DNA from: a virus
DNA length: 25,207 nt
IMG/VR virus record: IMGVR_UViG_3300034198_005377
Location: 1 to 25,207 of that record
Direction: 5' to 3' (one strand)
Shown here: positions 1 through 7,622 of the stretch, in pieces
Layout: each line of letters begins with the position of its first letter
How positions within the stretch are numbered: position 1 is the first letter of the stretch
Position numbers and translations under genes: made by a program
The notes under the pieces: generated by a model
Seen by the model: only the letters and a program-made list of their open reading frames with translations
Told to the model about the DNA's origin: nothing
Database searches by the model: none

Positions 1-444
1 AAGAGTGTTGCAAAACGATCGGTAGCACTTGCAAAAGAGCGCTTTGTGCAAGCGGGCGGATCAGTGCATGGGGATACAACCTATAACAAAGAGATCAGCA
101 GGGCAATCAAGGATGTTAACCGCGCAGAGTATGCTGCTATGCGCAAGATCCCGAAAGGCAAGTATGATCTATATAAGAAACTTGCTATGGATGCTGGATC
201 AAATAAGAAGGCTATTAAAATGGCGCGAATGGCTGCTGGCATTAGCAAGGGAGATGTCCGTATTGTTCGTGAAAAGCGAGCATATAAGACACTTGGAAAC
301 GATATTAACAATCTAAAGAATGCTGGTAAGATGGCAGAAAAGCGCATTGCTGGAAAGTATGGGCGACGCGGAGGCATTGTCGGTCTTGCAACTGGTATTG
401 CCGCTACGTGGCTCGCTGGCGAAGTGATGAAGAAGAGGAAGTAA
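1..444 (+). CDS. Unknown basic phage protein, 5' end cut by window
   Basis: The reading frame is open from the first base of the window, so this is the C-terminal part of a longer gene; a GTG at 46 is the first possible internal start but has no convincing ribosome binding site. The visible 148 residues are rich in Lys, Arg and Ala and look helical. Near the C terminus a short Gly/Ala-rich hydrophobic stretch (GGIVGLATGIAATWLAGEV) could be a membrane or packing helix, followed by a basic end (MKKRK). The stop lies one base before the ATG of the next gene, so it belongs to the packaging operon. I do not recognise the family. A minor virion protein or a small membrane-associated protein are both possible. 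Confidence 0.6.
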   Translation, partial: KSVAKRSVALAKERFVQAGGSVHGDTTYNKEISRAIKDVNRAEYAAMRKIPKGKYDLYKKLAMDAGSNKKAIKMARMAAGISKGDVRIVREKRAYKTLGNDINNLKNAGKMAEKRIAGKYGRRGGIVGLATGIAATWLAGEVMKKRK

Positions 445-445
445 C

Positions 446-850
446 ATGAAGTCTCAGAGGGATCAGGTATGCGATTATCTTAATCGCGTCAAGGACGAGG
501 CAAACCTTCGTCAGTGGATTTTCAAGGTTGGAAACGATGTGCCGCCAGATGATGCGTGGGCTGACGTTGAAATTAGCCAGCATCTCTGGACGGTCACTAT
601 CCGTATTAGCGACGATTTCTTCAATGAATCATCTAAGCATCAGAGGGAAGTGCTTGCCCATGAACTTACACACGTGCACTATGCAACGGTTGAGCGACTG
701 GTAGAGGCTCTTAGGAAGACGCTTGGCGATTCTTCGTATCATATGTTTGAAAGACTTTGGGATATTGAAGTGGAGCGGGCTGCAGACTCGCTGGCGATCC
801 CTCTCAGCGAGGCTCTCCCGCTCCCGAAATTCAGAAAGGGTAAGCGATGA
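446..850 (+). CDS. Putative zinc metallopeptidase-like protein (HExxH)
   Basis: The 134-residue protein carries HELTH at residues 72-76, the classic HExxH zinc motif, in a predicted helix (REVLAHELTHVHYATVERL). About 34 residues later comes EVERAADSLA, where E110 and D114 give an ExxxD pattern like the third-ligand helix of gluzincin peptidases. In known families the two His and the distal Glu bind zinc, and the Glu of HExxH activates water. The protein is short, like phage ImmA/IrrE-type or M78-like domains, but I cannot assign a family. Start ATG follows GAGGAAG at good spacing. Its stop overlaps the next start (ATGA). Position just upstream of terminase suggests a virion maturation or host-directed role, which is inference. 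No signal peptide is seen. Confidence 0.7.
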   Translation: MKSQRDQVCDYLNRVKDEANLRQWIFKVGNDVPPDDAWADVEISQHLWTVTIRISDDFFNESSKHQREVLAHELTHVHYATVERLVEALRKTLGDSSYHMFERLWDIEVERAADSLAIPLSEALPLPKFRKGKR

Positions 851-1032
851 CATTCAAGCCACGATCATTTAAAGATCCACAGACACAAGAGAAGAAGCCT
901 GCCCAGCCAGTTGGCAAGTGGAATCCGCCAGTGCGCGAGCCAATGCCTCCAGTTCAGGCTGTGATTGAGCCGAACTATGTTTCAACTACTACCGACCCTC
1001 TTCGCAAAATTACGAGGAAGCCACGTGGCTAA
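847..1032 (+). CDS. Small proline-rich protein of unknown function
   Basis: This 61-residue protein has about ten prolines and many Lys/Arg residues (for example VGKWNPPVREPMPPVQAV) and is probably largely disordered. Its ATG overlaps the upstream stop as ATGA, and an AAGGG element precedes it, so translation is coupled. The stop lies inside the start of the next gene. It is very likely a real gene because the four-gene chain is continuous with short overlaps, but nothing in the sequence identifies a function. Confidence 0.6.
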   Translation: MTFKPRSFKDPQTQEKKPAQPVGKWNPPVREPMPPVQAVIEPNYVSTTTDPLRKITRKPRG

Positions 1033-1390
1033 GAGTCCAACATGGCAGCGTAAGGCTGGTCAAGATCCACGAGGCGGTCTAAACGAGAAAGGACGTGCTT
1101 CTCTCCGTGCCGCTGGTCATAACATCAAAAAGGGTGTTACTGGCGCTGCTGACACTCCAGAAAAGATGCGCCGCAAGGGATCATTCCTTTCGCGCATGTT
1201 TGGACCTGGGGCACCTGGGGCTATGATTGGACCAAATGGTAAGCCAACTCGCAGGGCGCTGAGCGCTGCTGCATGGGGAGAACCAGTTCCAACAAGCGAC
1301 GCTGCACGAGCACGGCTGTATAGGAAGGGACAGACACTACTTGCCAAGTATAAAGCAACCAAATCAAAGTCTACTCGCAGATCTTCATAA
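1025..1390 (+). CDS. Basic phage protein with SPxWQRKxGxxPxGGLNxKGR motif (DUF6321-like)
   Basis: I place the start at the GTG at 1025, which follows AGGAAG by a short spacer and overlaps the previous gene by 8 bases; the frame is open further upstream but without a good start signal. The 121-residue product begins AKSPTWQRKAGQDPRGGLN and continues into EKGRASLRAAG and a RRKGSFLSRM segment. This pattern recurs in small proteins of many tailed phages (the DUF6321 type, from memory). It is strongly basic, as expected for a nucleic-acid-binding protein. It sits directly before terminase large subunit and overlaps it by 50 bases. No typical small terminase is visible, so a packaging-related role is possible but unproven. 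Confidence 0.65.
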   Translation: MAKSPTWQRKAGQDPRGGLNEKGRASLRAAGHNIKKGVTGAADTPEKMRRKGSFLSRMFGPGAPGAMIGPNGKPTRRALSAAAWGEPVPTSDAARARLYRKGQTLLAKYKATKSKSTRRSS

Positions 1391-2846
1391 AGGTCGCACA
1401 GACCCAACATTCTTTGCAGAGCGGTTTCTAGGCGTTCAGATGAACGTTGGGCAAAAGCGCTGGGCTGCTGCATGCTCTGAAAGGGCTGAGAATGGCTGGT
1501 CGCCAAAGTACCTTACGACGGTTGTATCTGCTGGCAACCGCGCTGGCAAGACCCTTGCGATGGCGCTAGTAATTTTCCATTCCGCTTTCTACAAACTAGG
1601 AATTCGCCCGCCTAAGCCCAACGACACTGAAGATGCCGTCCGCTGGATCACTGCCCCGTACGATTGGTATCACGTCGGGATTCAGCAGGAAACGGCAGAA
1701 CTCGTATTTCGGGAAATTAGTATGATCACGCAAGGCATCCATCCTGCTCAGAAGCAGCGAGGTTGCCCACTGTTCAGCGAACTTGGACCTATTGCGGCGC
1801 TTGACAAAAAGTATCGCGGGGAGTACCTTTGGGTACAATTCAGTAAGGTGGTCGGCGGCGGGAACATCCACTTCCGAACTACTCAAGACAAGGCGAAGGC
1901 TCTCCTTGGGAAGGACATGCATGGCATCTCGTTTGACGAGGCTGCCTTTGACCCGTACCTTATGACCATCTACCAAGAGGTCCTCAACCTGCGCCGCCTC
2001 TCCACTGGCGGGCAACTCCATTTCATTTCTACCCCCACTGAAGGGATCAACGACTACGCCGATCTCTGGGAACTTGGGAATCCTGATAATCCAGACAAAG
2101 ATCCTCAGTTCATCTCCTTCCGAATGTCCACCCGCGATAACGTTGGGTTCGGACTCTCCCAAGAGAACTTTGACAATATCATTAGACAGCAAGTAGAACA
2201 TCTTGTCCCTCAGAATATTGACGGATTTTTCATTGAAGCCCGCGAAGCGTACTTCTCCTCTGAATCCGTGGACAAGGCGTTTGATCCAATCCTCAACCAA
2301 GAGACCCCTCCAATCAACAAGCACCGCTATGTCCAGGGCTGCGATCCTGGCATCTCTGCGGATGCTACATGGACGGTGACGCTAGATATCACCGACAAAC
2401 ACAACATGTTGGGGGTCCGTGCTCGCCGTAGGGGTGGCAGGCAGACTATCATGAACGTTGTCAATATGCTGCGAGAAACACACCTACTTTATAATCAGGG
2501 ATGTACCTGTACTACTATATTAGATAGTACTGGATTTGGTGGTAAGATGTTTGCTCAGGAGTTGAGTATTATCAAACCCTTGAGGCAAGTGGACTTTTCT
2601 GGTACCAAAGCCAAGAAAATAGAGATTCTATCAGACCTACGTGCTATACTAGATAAAGGAATGATTAAGTTCCCTAGATCTGGTGTTTGGCTGGAACTGA
2701 GGAGACAACTACTTGGCTATAAACTTGACGACAGGAAACTGGAGACTGACGCTGTGATGGCTCTGGCTGTGGCTGTTCGCCACGCTGTTCGTTCTGCTGG
2801 GGATGCTGTTAAGGATCCCGTATTTAATTACTTTGGAGTTAACTGA
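1341..2846 (+). CDS. terL: Terminase large subunit (ATPase plus nuclease)
   Basis: The DNA-packaging motor docks on the portal, hydrolyses ATP to translocate DNA and cuts concatemers. An N-terminal segment DPTFFAERFLGVQMNVGQKR precedes Walker A (AGNRAGKT, residues 64-71). Walker B with catalytic acid is SFDE (D199, E200), and the coupling motif is FISTPT (229-234). The C-terminal RNase H-like nuclease shows acidic residues in CDPG (D335), LDSTGFG (D395) and ETDAVMALAVAVRHA (D470). At 501 residues the length is normal. The only start that keeps the conserved N terminus is TTG 1341, preceded by AGGAAGGGA ten bases away, so it overlaps the previous gene by 50 bases. Codon use changes sharply after about 2460, at the nuclease domain. 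Its stop overlaps the portal start (TGATG). Confidence 0.96.
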   Translation: MPSIKQPNQSLLADLHKGRTDPTFFAERFLGVQMNVGQKRWAAACSERAENGWSPKYLTTVVSAGNRAGKTLAMALVIFHSAFYKLGIRPPKPNDTEDAVRWITAPYDWYHVGIQQETAELVFREISMITQGIHPAQKQRGCPLFSELGPIAALDKKYRGEYLWVQFSKVVGGGNIHFRTTQDKAKALLGKDMHGISFDEAAFDPYLMTIYQEVLNLRRLSTGGQLHFISTPTEGINDYADLWELGNPDNPDKDPQFISFRMSTRDNVGFGLSQENFDNIIRQQVEHLVPQNIDGFFIEAREAYFSSESVDKAFDPILNQETPPINKHRYVQGCDPGISADATWTVTLDITDKHNMLGVRARRRGGRQTIMNVVNMLRETHLLYNQGCTCTTILDSTGFGGKMFAQELSIIKPLRQVDFSGTKAKKIEILSDLRAILDKGMIKFPRSGVWLELRRQLLGYKLDDRKLETDAVMALAVAVRHAVRSAGDAVKDPVFNYFGVN

Positions 2847-4906
2847 TGGCTAAGGCAAAGGGAGTACCAACACAACTAGTCAATGGCAAGCCAGTTCCTG
2901 GACTTGTCACTACCGACCCCAATGTCTTTGATACCGTCCGACGAGGTAGTGCTGGTGCAGATGTAATTGCCAGTGCAACTAAGAAGTACTTTGAACAGAA
3001 ACTCCCACCTGCATACAAGGCATCTGCTGCTGCTGCGCAGAAGCAGGCACAACTACTTGGTACTGAGGATGCAAAGAGTAAGGCAAAGAAGTTTACTGAG
3101 ATCCTGACGCGCAAGTCGTCCAATCAGTCTGAGGCTGATCGCCGTCGCGCAATGTTCCGCCGATTTGATAATCTCTTCCATCCAAACACCATGACAATTG
3201 GTGGCGCTGACCACTGGGCTGATGATCCCAGCGCACGGCTCGCTGGTCGCGCCCACGTCTCTGTCAATACGCACGCATCGTACGTCATGATTCCCGCGTC
3301 TCTTCAGGCTGTACGCCCAGTCATCAACTACGTTCCGACTGGAACTGAGAAGGCTGATCGCGAAATGGCTGCGTCGCGGGAGAAGTTGTTCTTCCGATGG
3401 TGGGAAGAGGCGGAGATGGATCTTGTCATGGAAGATGCTTCGCTTTACAAGTCCCTCTATGGCGATACCGCTGCGAAGATCTACTTTGACCCAGTGCGCG
3501 GAATCCCGAAGGTATCGGTCATCTCGTCGCCAGAGAATCTCTATCTTGGATATGGCGTAAGCGACTACTCGCGCCTTGACTGGGCGCTCTATTGCTACGG
3601 CATCTCGCCGCTCGCCGCAATGGATGAGTTTGGCGTTGAGGTTATCCCAGCCAAGGATGGAGAGATTTTCTATCCATATGTTACTAAGTCTACTCACGAT
3701 GATCCACTTGCAACGCTTTACCGCGACTCGTTTGACCGCAACTTTATGCGCCGACAGACGGACTACGAGAAGATGCAGGTTGAGGTATACGACTACTGGT
3801 ACAAGGAGCCGCAGGGCAAGGGGAAGCCAGCACTCGTCAAGAACATCATCTTTGTTGGCAATCAACTTATCAGCGAAAGCGATCACCCAGAATACGAGGG
3901 AGAGATCCCGTACGTTGTGATTACCAATAGTCGCATCCCTGGTTCTCCTTACGGGAAGCCAGAACTCTACGACGTTGAGCAATTGCTCCGCGAGAAGGAC
4001 GAGCGTATTACAAATCAGGCGCAGTTTATCCATCAGGTTATCGGCGGGCAAATGTTCCAGTTGGTCGGTCAGGATGCCCCAGAAGAAGTGCCAGCAAATG
4101 CAATCCCGAAGCCAGGGCGCATTGCAACTCCTGGCGCTGGCAACCGCATTGAGCCGATCCAGCCGTTCCTTCCGCAGATGCAGTTGGAAGACTATAACCG
4201 ACGCATTGACCGCGAACTTACCGTCATCTCTGGTCTCAACGACCTGCTCCTTGGCATTGCTCCGTCTGGCGTGCTTGGCTCAAGCCGTGCTATTGCCTCG
4301 CTCATTGCTAACTATGAACAGCGTATTGCACCAAAGCGCAAACTGTTCTATCAGTGGCTGAAGAATGTCTGGCGCATCAGCGCTAAGGTTTGGGAGAACA
4401 GCAATCCAGAGGTTGGCATTATCTTTGACGGGCAGTACCGTATTGAGATTACTCCGCCTGAACTTACCCCGCGCGACACGCTGGAACTTGCAAGCACTGC
4501 AATCAACCTTGTGCAGAATCGCATCTGGTCTGCTGAGCGCGCAATGGATCGCGTCGGCGTGGAAGATCCGTATGGCGAGAAGGACATCATTCGCGATGAG
4601 CAGACTGATGCAACACTCAATCCTGCGGCTGTTGCGACGATGGCAAATGTCATCGGCGTGTTCAAGCAGATGGGTATCAACGTGCCTATGGGCGTGCAGG
4701 ATCAAACGCAGCAGGCTGCGAATGCAATGCGTACCCTCAATCCGCCGCAGCAACTTACTCCTGGACAGAATGATCAGGGTTTGAACGCTCCTGGGGCGCA
4801 GGAGGCGCAGCCGTCTAATGCTGCTCCTACCGCGCAGACACCTGAGCAGTTGGCATTGATGGACCAGATGGCGCAGCAAGCGCCGCAGGGAGGCTTGAAT
4901 GGCTGA
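2846..4906 (+). CDS. Portal protein
   Basis: This 686-residue protein should form the dodecameric ring at the capsid vertex through which DNA enters and leaves. Support comes from position directly after terminase, typical length, and a portal-like arrangement: a mixed N-terminal part (NLFHPNTMTIGGADHWADD region near residue 110), a repeated Arg/Lys-rich helical region, and a C-terminal half with YDVEQLLREKDERITNQ and a long helix around SGLNDLLLGIAPSGVLGSSR (residues about 455-475), the usual stem/crown region with a small-residue loop. The last 80 residues are Gln/Pro/Ala-rich and probably disordered. ATG shares one base with the terminase stop, so translation is coupled. The family is recognised by pattern and context, not by an alignment. 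Confidence 0.88.
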   Translation: MAKAKGVPTQLVNGKPVPGLVTTDPNVFDTVRRGSAGADVIASATKKYFEQKLPPAYKASAAAAQKQAQLLGTEDAKSKAKKFTEILTRKSSNQSEADRRRAMFRRFDNLFHPNTMTIGGADHWADDPSARLAGRAHVSVNTHASYVMIPASLQAVRPVINYVPTGTEKADREMAASREKLFFRWWEEAEMDLVMEDASLYKSLYGDTAAKIYFDPVRGIPKVSVISSPENLYLGYGVSDYSRLDWALYCYGISPLAAMDEFGVEVIPAKDGEIFYPYVTKSTHDDPLATLYRDSFDRNFMRRQTDYEKMQVEVYDYWYKEPQGKGKPALVKNIIFVGNQLISESDHPEYEGEIPYVVITNSRIPGSPYGKPELYDVEQLLREKDERITNQAQFIHQVIGGQMFQLVGQDAPEEVPANAIPKPGRIATPGAGNRIEPIQPFLPQMQLEDYNRRIDRELTVISGLNDLLLGIAPSGVLGSSRAIASLIANYEQRIAPKRKLFYQWLKNVWRISAKVWENSNPEVGIIFDGQYRIEITPPELTPRDTLELASTAINLVQNRIWSAERAMDRVGVEDPYGEKDIIRDEQTDATLNPAAVATMANVIGVFKQMGINVPMGVQDQTQQAANAMRTLNPPQQLTPGQNDQGLNAPGAQEAQPSNAAPTAQTPEQLALMDQMAQQAPQGGLNG

Positions 4907-7622
4907 GATCTTTGGATCGTTTGGACGCGTAATTAGTGGCAACACGCTTGGCAGCAGCATTGGTTCGCTTGCGCGTCAAATTCTTTCCGATAAGATCTCG
5001 CGGATCTATCAGGCGTTCAAGGACGAAACGACCTATGAAGGTGCGCTTATTGATGCTACTTCCGCTATCGCAAAGTTGCAGGCGCTGCTTGCCAACGTTG
5101 CTCCAGATAGTCAGGCTGCAAAGGATATCCAAGAGTATATTGATCTTGTCCGACAAGAGAACCGAACGCGCATTGTAAATAAGGCGCTCAATGCACTTGC
5201 GCTTCAGGATGCAGGTACACGCGACTACTCGTCAGTTATCAAGACGATGCAGTCGGTACTCTCAGATCCAACCATTACAGAGTCGGAGAAGCAGCAGATT
5301 CAGGCTGCGATGGCAACGCAGGTGCGCAACGCGGTTCAGAATGCCATCAACCAGTTCAATGATGGTGGCTCCATTACGTGGAATGGAAGCACGACGAACT
5401 TTGATCTTGGTGGCAATGCTGATTCGCTCACTAGCCTCATCAGCAATCTGCAGGCGCAGTTCCCATCAATGCAGCAGGAACTTGGCAAGTCACTTGATGT
5501 GGCTCGTTCAGCGGTAATTATCAAGAAGGCTGAGTTTGCGTATGCTGCACTTGATACAACAAAGGATTCGGTAAAGATTCAGGGTACGAAGGATCTTATC
5601 AAGGCATATCAGGACGCATATGACCTGCTTAAGAATTCCCCATACGATCTAAGCCAGACTACTGAAGCGCTCAATGCGCTGCAGACTGTCAGCGACTATA
5701 AGGACCGACTTGATACGTTGGAGAAGAATGCTGCAATCAAGTACGCGCAGACCTACCTTAACTCTGGAGAGAATAAGGCTACTGAATACTGGACGGCGCT
5801 TGATGCCCTTGGCACAAAGTTCCTTGGAACTACAAAGCAATCATATGTAGCCAATGGAAATGTATGGGGTATTGCTGCAAATGGCGATGTCAATACCCTC
5901 TATGACTATGTTGATGCGCTTATTGCGCAGAATGGCGGAAGCACGCAGTTTGAGTTGAATGGAAAGACCTATACGCTTTCTCGCGATCAACTCTTTACCG
6001 AGTTCAGCAAAAGCGAAAAGATCTATTCTGATCTTAGCCACTTCTCTGCTGGCAATGACGCAGTTGGATCTGATACGCAGAACGCTTTGTCCAAGTTGCA
6101 TGACAATCTTGCACTTATCGTACAGCGCGATGAGTTCAGCATTGAGGACAAGTACGATGCGCTGAAGAATACGCTCTCCAAGAAGATCCTTATGTCTGGC
6201 GCAGATCCATATTCAATCAAGCAGGCATATCAAGATTTCGGTAATGCGTTGCAAGATCTTGCTGGTAAGTACCGTGGCAATGTTCTGTTTGATGACATGA
6301 TGAACGAGGGTGTCTACTACGCTACTGGTCAGTATCGCGGTTCTGAAAAGGATACATTCTATTCCGATCAAAGCGGCAACCAGACTGTATTCAATCAGAA
6401 GAGTGAGCGCGACTGGGTGGCAGAGACATATAGCACAGCAGTCGGCATCAATAAGTCTAGCCTTGAAACCTATATTGATGTATATGGAAACGTTGTATCT
6501 CGCGGCTTGGCTGGCGAGGCTGGCATGTCTATCCCAACTCAATACGGTGCTGTCACAGTCCCCGCATGGACTGCTACTGGTATCCGCATAAAGGATCAGA
6601 TTACTGGTCAGAATAATGTCTATCAAATTATTACGATTCGCGACAAATTCAACAAAGACGTTGGTTTCCTTGCCGTGGTAAATGCTGGACGCGGAGATAC
6701 GATTGTTGGCGGCAAGGTTATTGATGCAAAGTCTGGAAGCGTTCAGATGTTTAACTCTGCATCTCTAACTGAAATGCTTGCAAAGAATGGCATTACTCTT
6801 GATAATCTTGGAACAAAGATCACTGCGCTCGGCAAGGATATTTTCGTTACACTTAACGAAACACTTGCCGTTAAGACTGTTGGATCTGCAACTACGCTCA
6901 CTGGGTTGCGAACTGGTACGTTCAATCTTCCGAAGGAGACTGGCATTAGCGCACTTGACAGCGCTGAGTCCGCAGGTGCAGTGGCTAAGTTCGTGAAGGA
7001 AATTGTTGACGCTGGCAGTCTCAAGGAATTCCAGATTGCGAATCCATTTGATTTCCGTGCTGGCGAGCGCAGTGACGCATCGCTTCGCGTTAAGGATGCC
7101 AATGGCAACTGGGTTGATGCTTCGCGTCTCTTTACGCCAGACATCGTTAATGCAATCATCTCCGAGAAGGAGAAGGAATTCTATCCTACGACGGATGGAC
7201 CGACAACGATTCTTGGTGGTCGTGGGAATAGTCGTGGGACTGGTCGTCCATTCATGCCAGCAGGTGCTGCGACTCCAGTCAACAAGGCGCTTATGGCTGA
7301 GTACTCCACTGGTGGCGCTCCGCTTCCTGTCTCTCGCCCAGTTAACAAGAATATTACCCCTCTGGTCAAGACTGCTCCAGCGGTATCTCCGATCTCTTCG
7401 CAGAAGCCTCTTGCAGAAAATGCGGTCACTCCGCTGGTCAAGGCTAATATCCCAGCAGTCACGCCGCTCGTCCCAGCAGCAAGTACTGTATCGCCAGTAG
7501 CGGCTATTAGCCCAGCGCAGGCTTCGTCTCTCGCTACATTCCGCGCTGGCGAAAGGGCATCAGCATCAAGCGCGACACTTGGTGGATTCTTTAGGAACTC
7601 TCCATTTAAGATCGCACTGTAA
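4899..7622 (+). CDS. Large cysteine-free virion protein of unknown function (candidate ejection protein)
   Basis: The product is 907 residues and contains no cysteine. Residues 1-460 are mostly helical and Ala/Gln/Asp-rich; about 480-720 contain shorter Gly-rich stretches suggesting beta structure; 760-870 are Pro/Ala/Val-rich with TPLVK-type repeats and are probably an extended linker. FRAGER followed by an xxAS pattern occurs at residues 719 and 881. The start ATG follows GGGAGG and overlaps the portal stop by 8 bases; the stop shares one base with the next ATG. Placement between portal and scaffold next to a 1453-residue protein suggests a structural protein packaged inside the head or tail and delivered with DNA, by analogy with internal proteins of short-tailed phages. 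No enzymatic motif is seen. A tape measure role is less likely because no tail tube genes flank it. Confidence 0.85.
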   Translation: MAEIFGSFGRVISGNTLGSSIGSLARQILSDKISRIYQAFKDETTYEGALIDATSAIAKLQALLANVAPDSQAAKDIQEYIDLVRQENRTRIVNKALNALALQDAGTRDYSSVIKTMQSVLSDPTITESEKQQIQAAMATQVRNAVQNAINQFNDGGSITWNGSTTNFDLGGNADSLTSLISNLQAQFPSMQQELGKSLDVARSAVIIKKAEFAYAALDTTKDSVKIQGTKDLIKAYQDAYDLLKNSPYDLSQTTEALNALQTVSDYKDRLDTLEKNAAIKYAQTYLNSGENKATEYWTALDALGTKFLGTTKQSYVANGNVWGIAANGDVNTLYDYVDALIAQNGGSTQFELNGKTYTLSRDQLFTEFSKSEKIYSDLSHFSAGNDAVGSDTQNALSKLHDNLALIVQRDEFSIEDKYDALKNTLSKKILMSGADPYSIKQAYQDFGNALQDLAGKYRGNVLFDDMMNEGVYYATGQYRGSEKDTFYSDQSGNQTVFNQKSERDWVAETYSTAVGINKSSLETYIDVYGNVVSRGLAGEAGMSIPTQYGAVTVPAWTATGIRIKDQITGQNNVYQIITIRDKFNKDVGFLAVVNAGRGDTIVGGKVIDAKSGSVQMFNSASLTEMLAKNGITLDNLGTKITALGKDIFVTLNETLAVKTVGSATTLTGLRTGTFNLPKETGISALDSAESAGAVAKFVKEIVDAGSLKEFQIANPFDFRAGERSDASLRVKDANGNWVDASRLFTPDIVNAIISEKEKEFYPTTDGPTTILGGRGNSRGTGRPFMPAGAATPVNKALMAEYSTGGAPLPVSRPVNKNITPLVKTAPAVSPISSQKPLAENAVTPLVKANIPAVTPLVPAASTVSPVAAISPAQASSLATFRAGERASASSATLGGFFRNSPFKIAL
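7053..7082 (+). repeat. FRAGER repeat, copy 1 (coding)
   Basis: This codes FRAGERSDAS at residues 719-728 of the 907-residue protein. A second copy, FRAGERASAS, lies at 7539-7568. The codons differ between copies (cgt/cgc, gag/gaa, cgc/agg), so the protein sequence is conserved rather than a recent DNA duplication. Confidence 0.7.
7539..7568 (+). repeat. FRAGER repeat, copy 2 (coding)
   Basis: This codes FRAGERASAS at residues 881-890, close to the C terminus of the 907-residue protein, after the Pro-rich TPLVK region. It matches copy 1 at 7053-7082 at protein level with synonymous differences. Confidence 0.7.

Noticed and set aside
1596-2324. Minus-strand open frame opposite terminase
   Set aside because: The terminase frame on the plus strand carries every ATPase motif, and this frame has no recognisable features.
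3053-4051. Long open frame on the minus strand under the portal gene
   Set aside because: It is a shadow of the portal reading frame; it lacks a ribosome site, shows no domain, and would oppose a continuous rightward operon.
4280-4960. Minus-strand 226-residue frame across the portal end
   Set aside because: It is Arg/Leu-rich, typical of an antisense shadow, and crosses a well-supported portal/virion gene junction.
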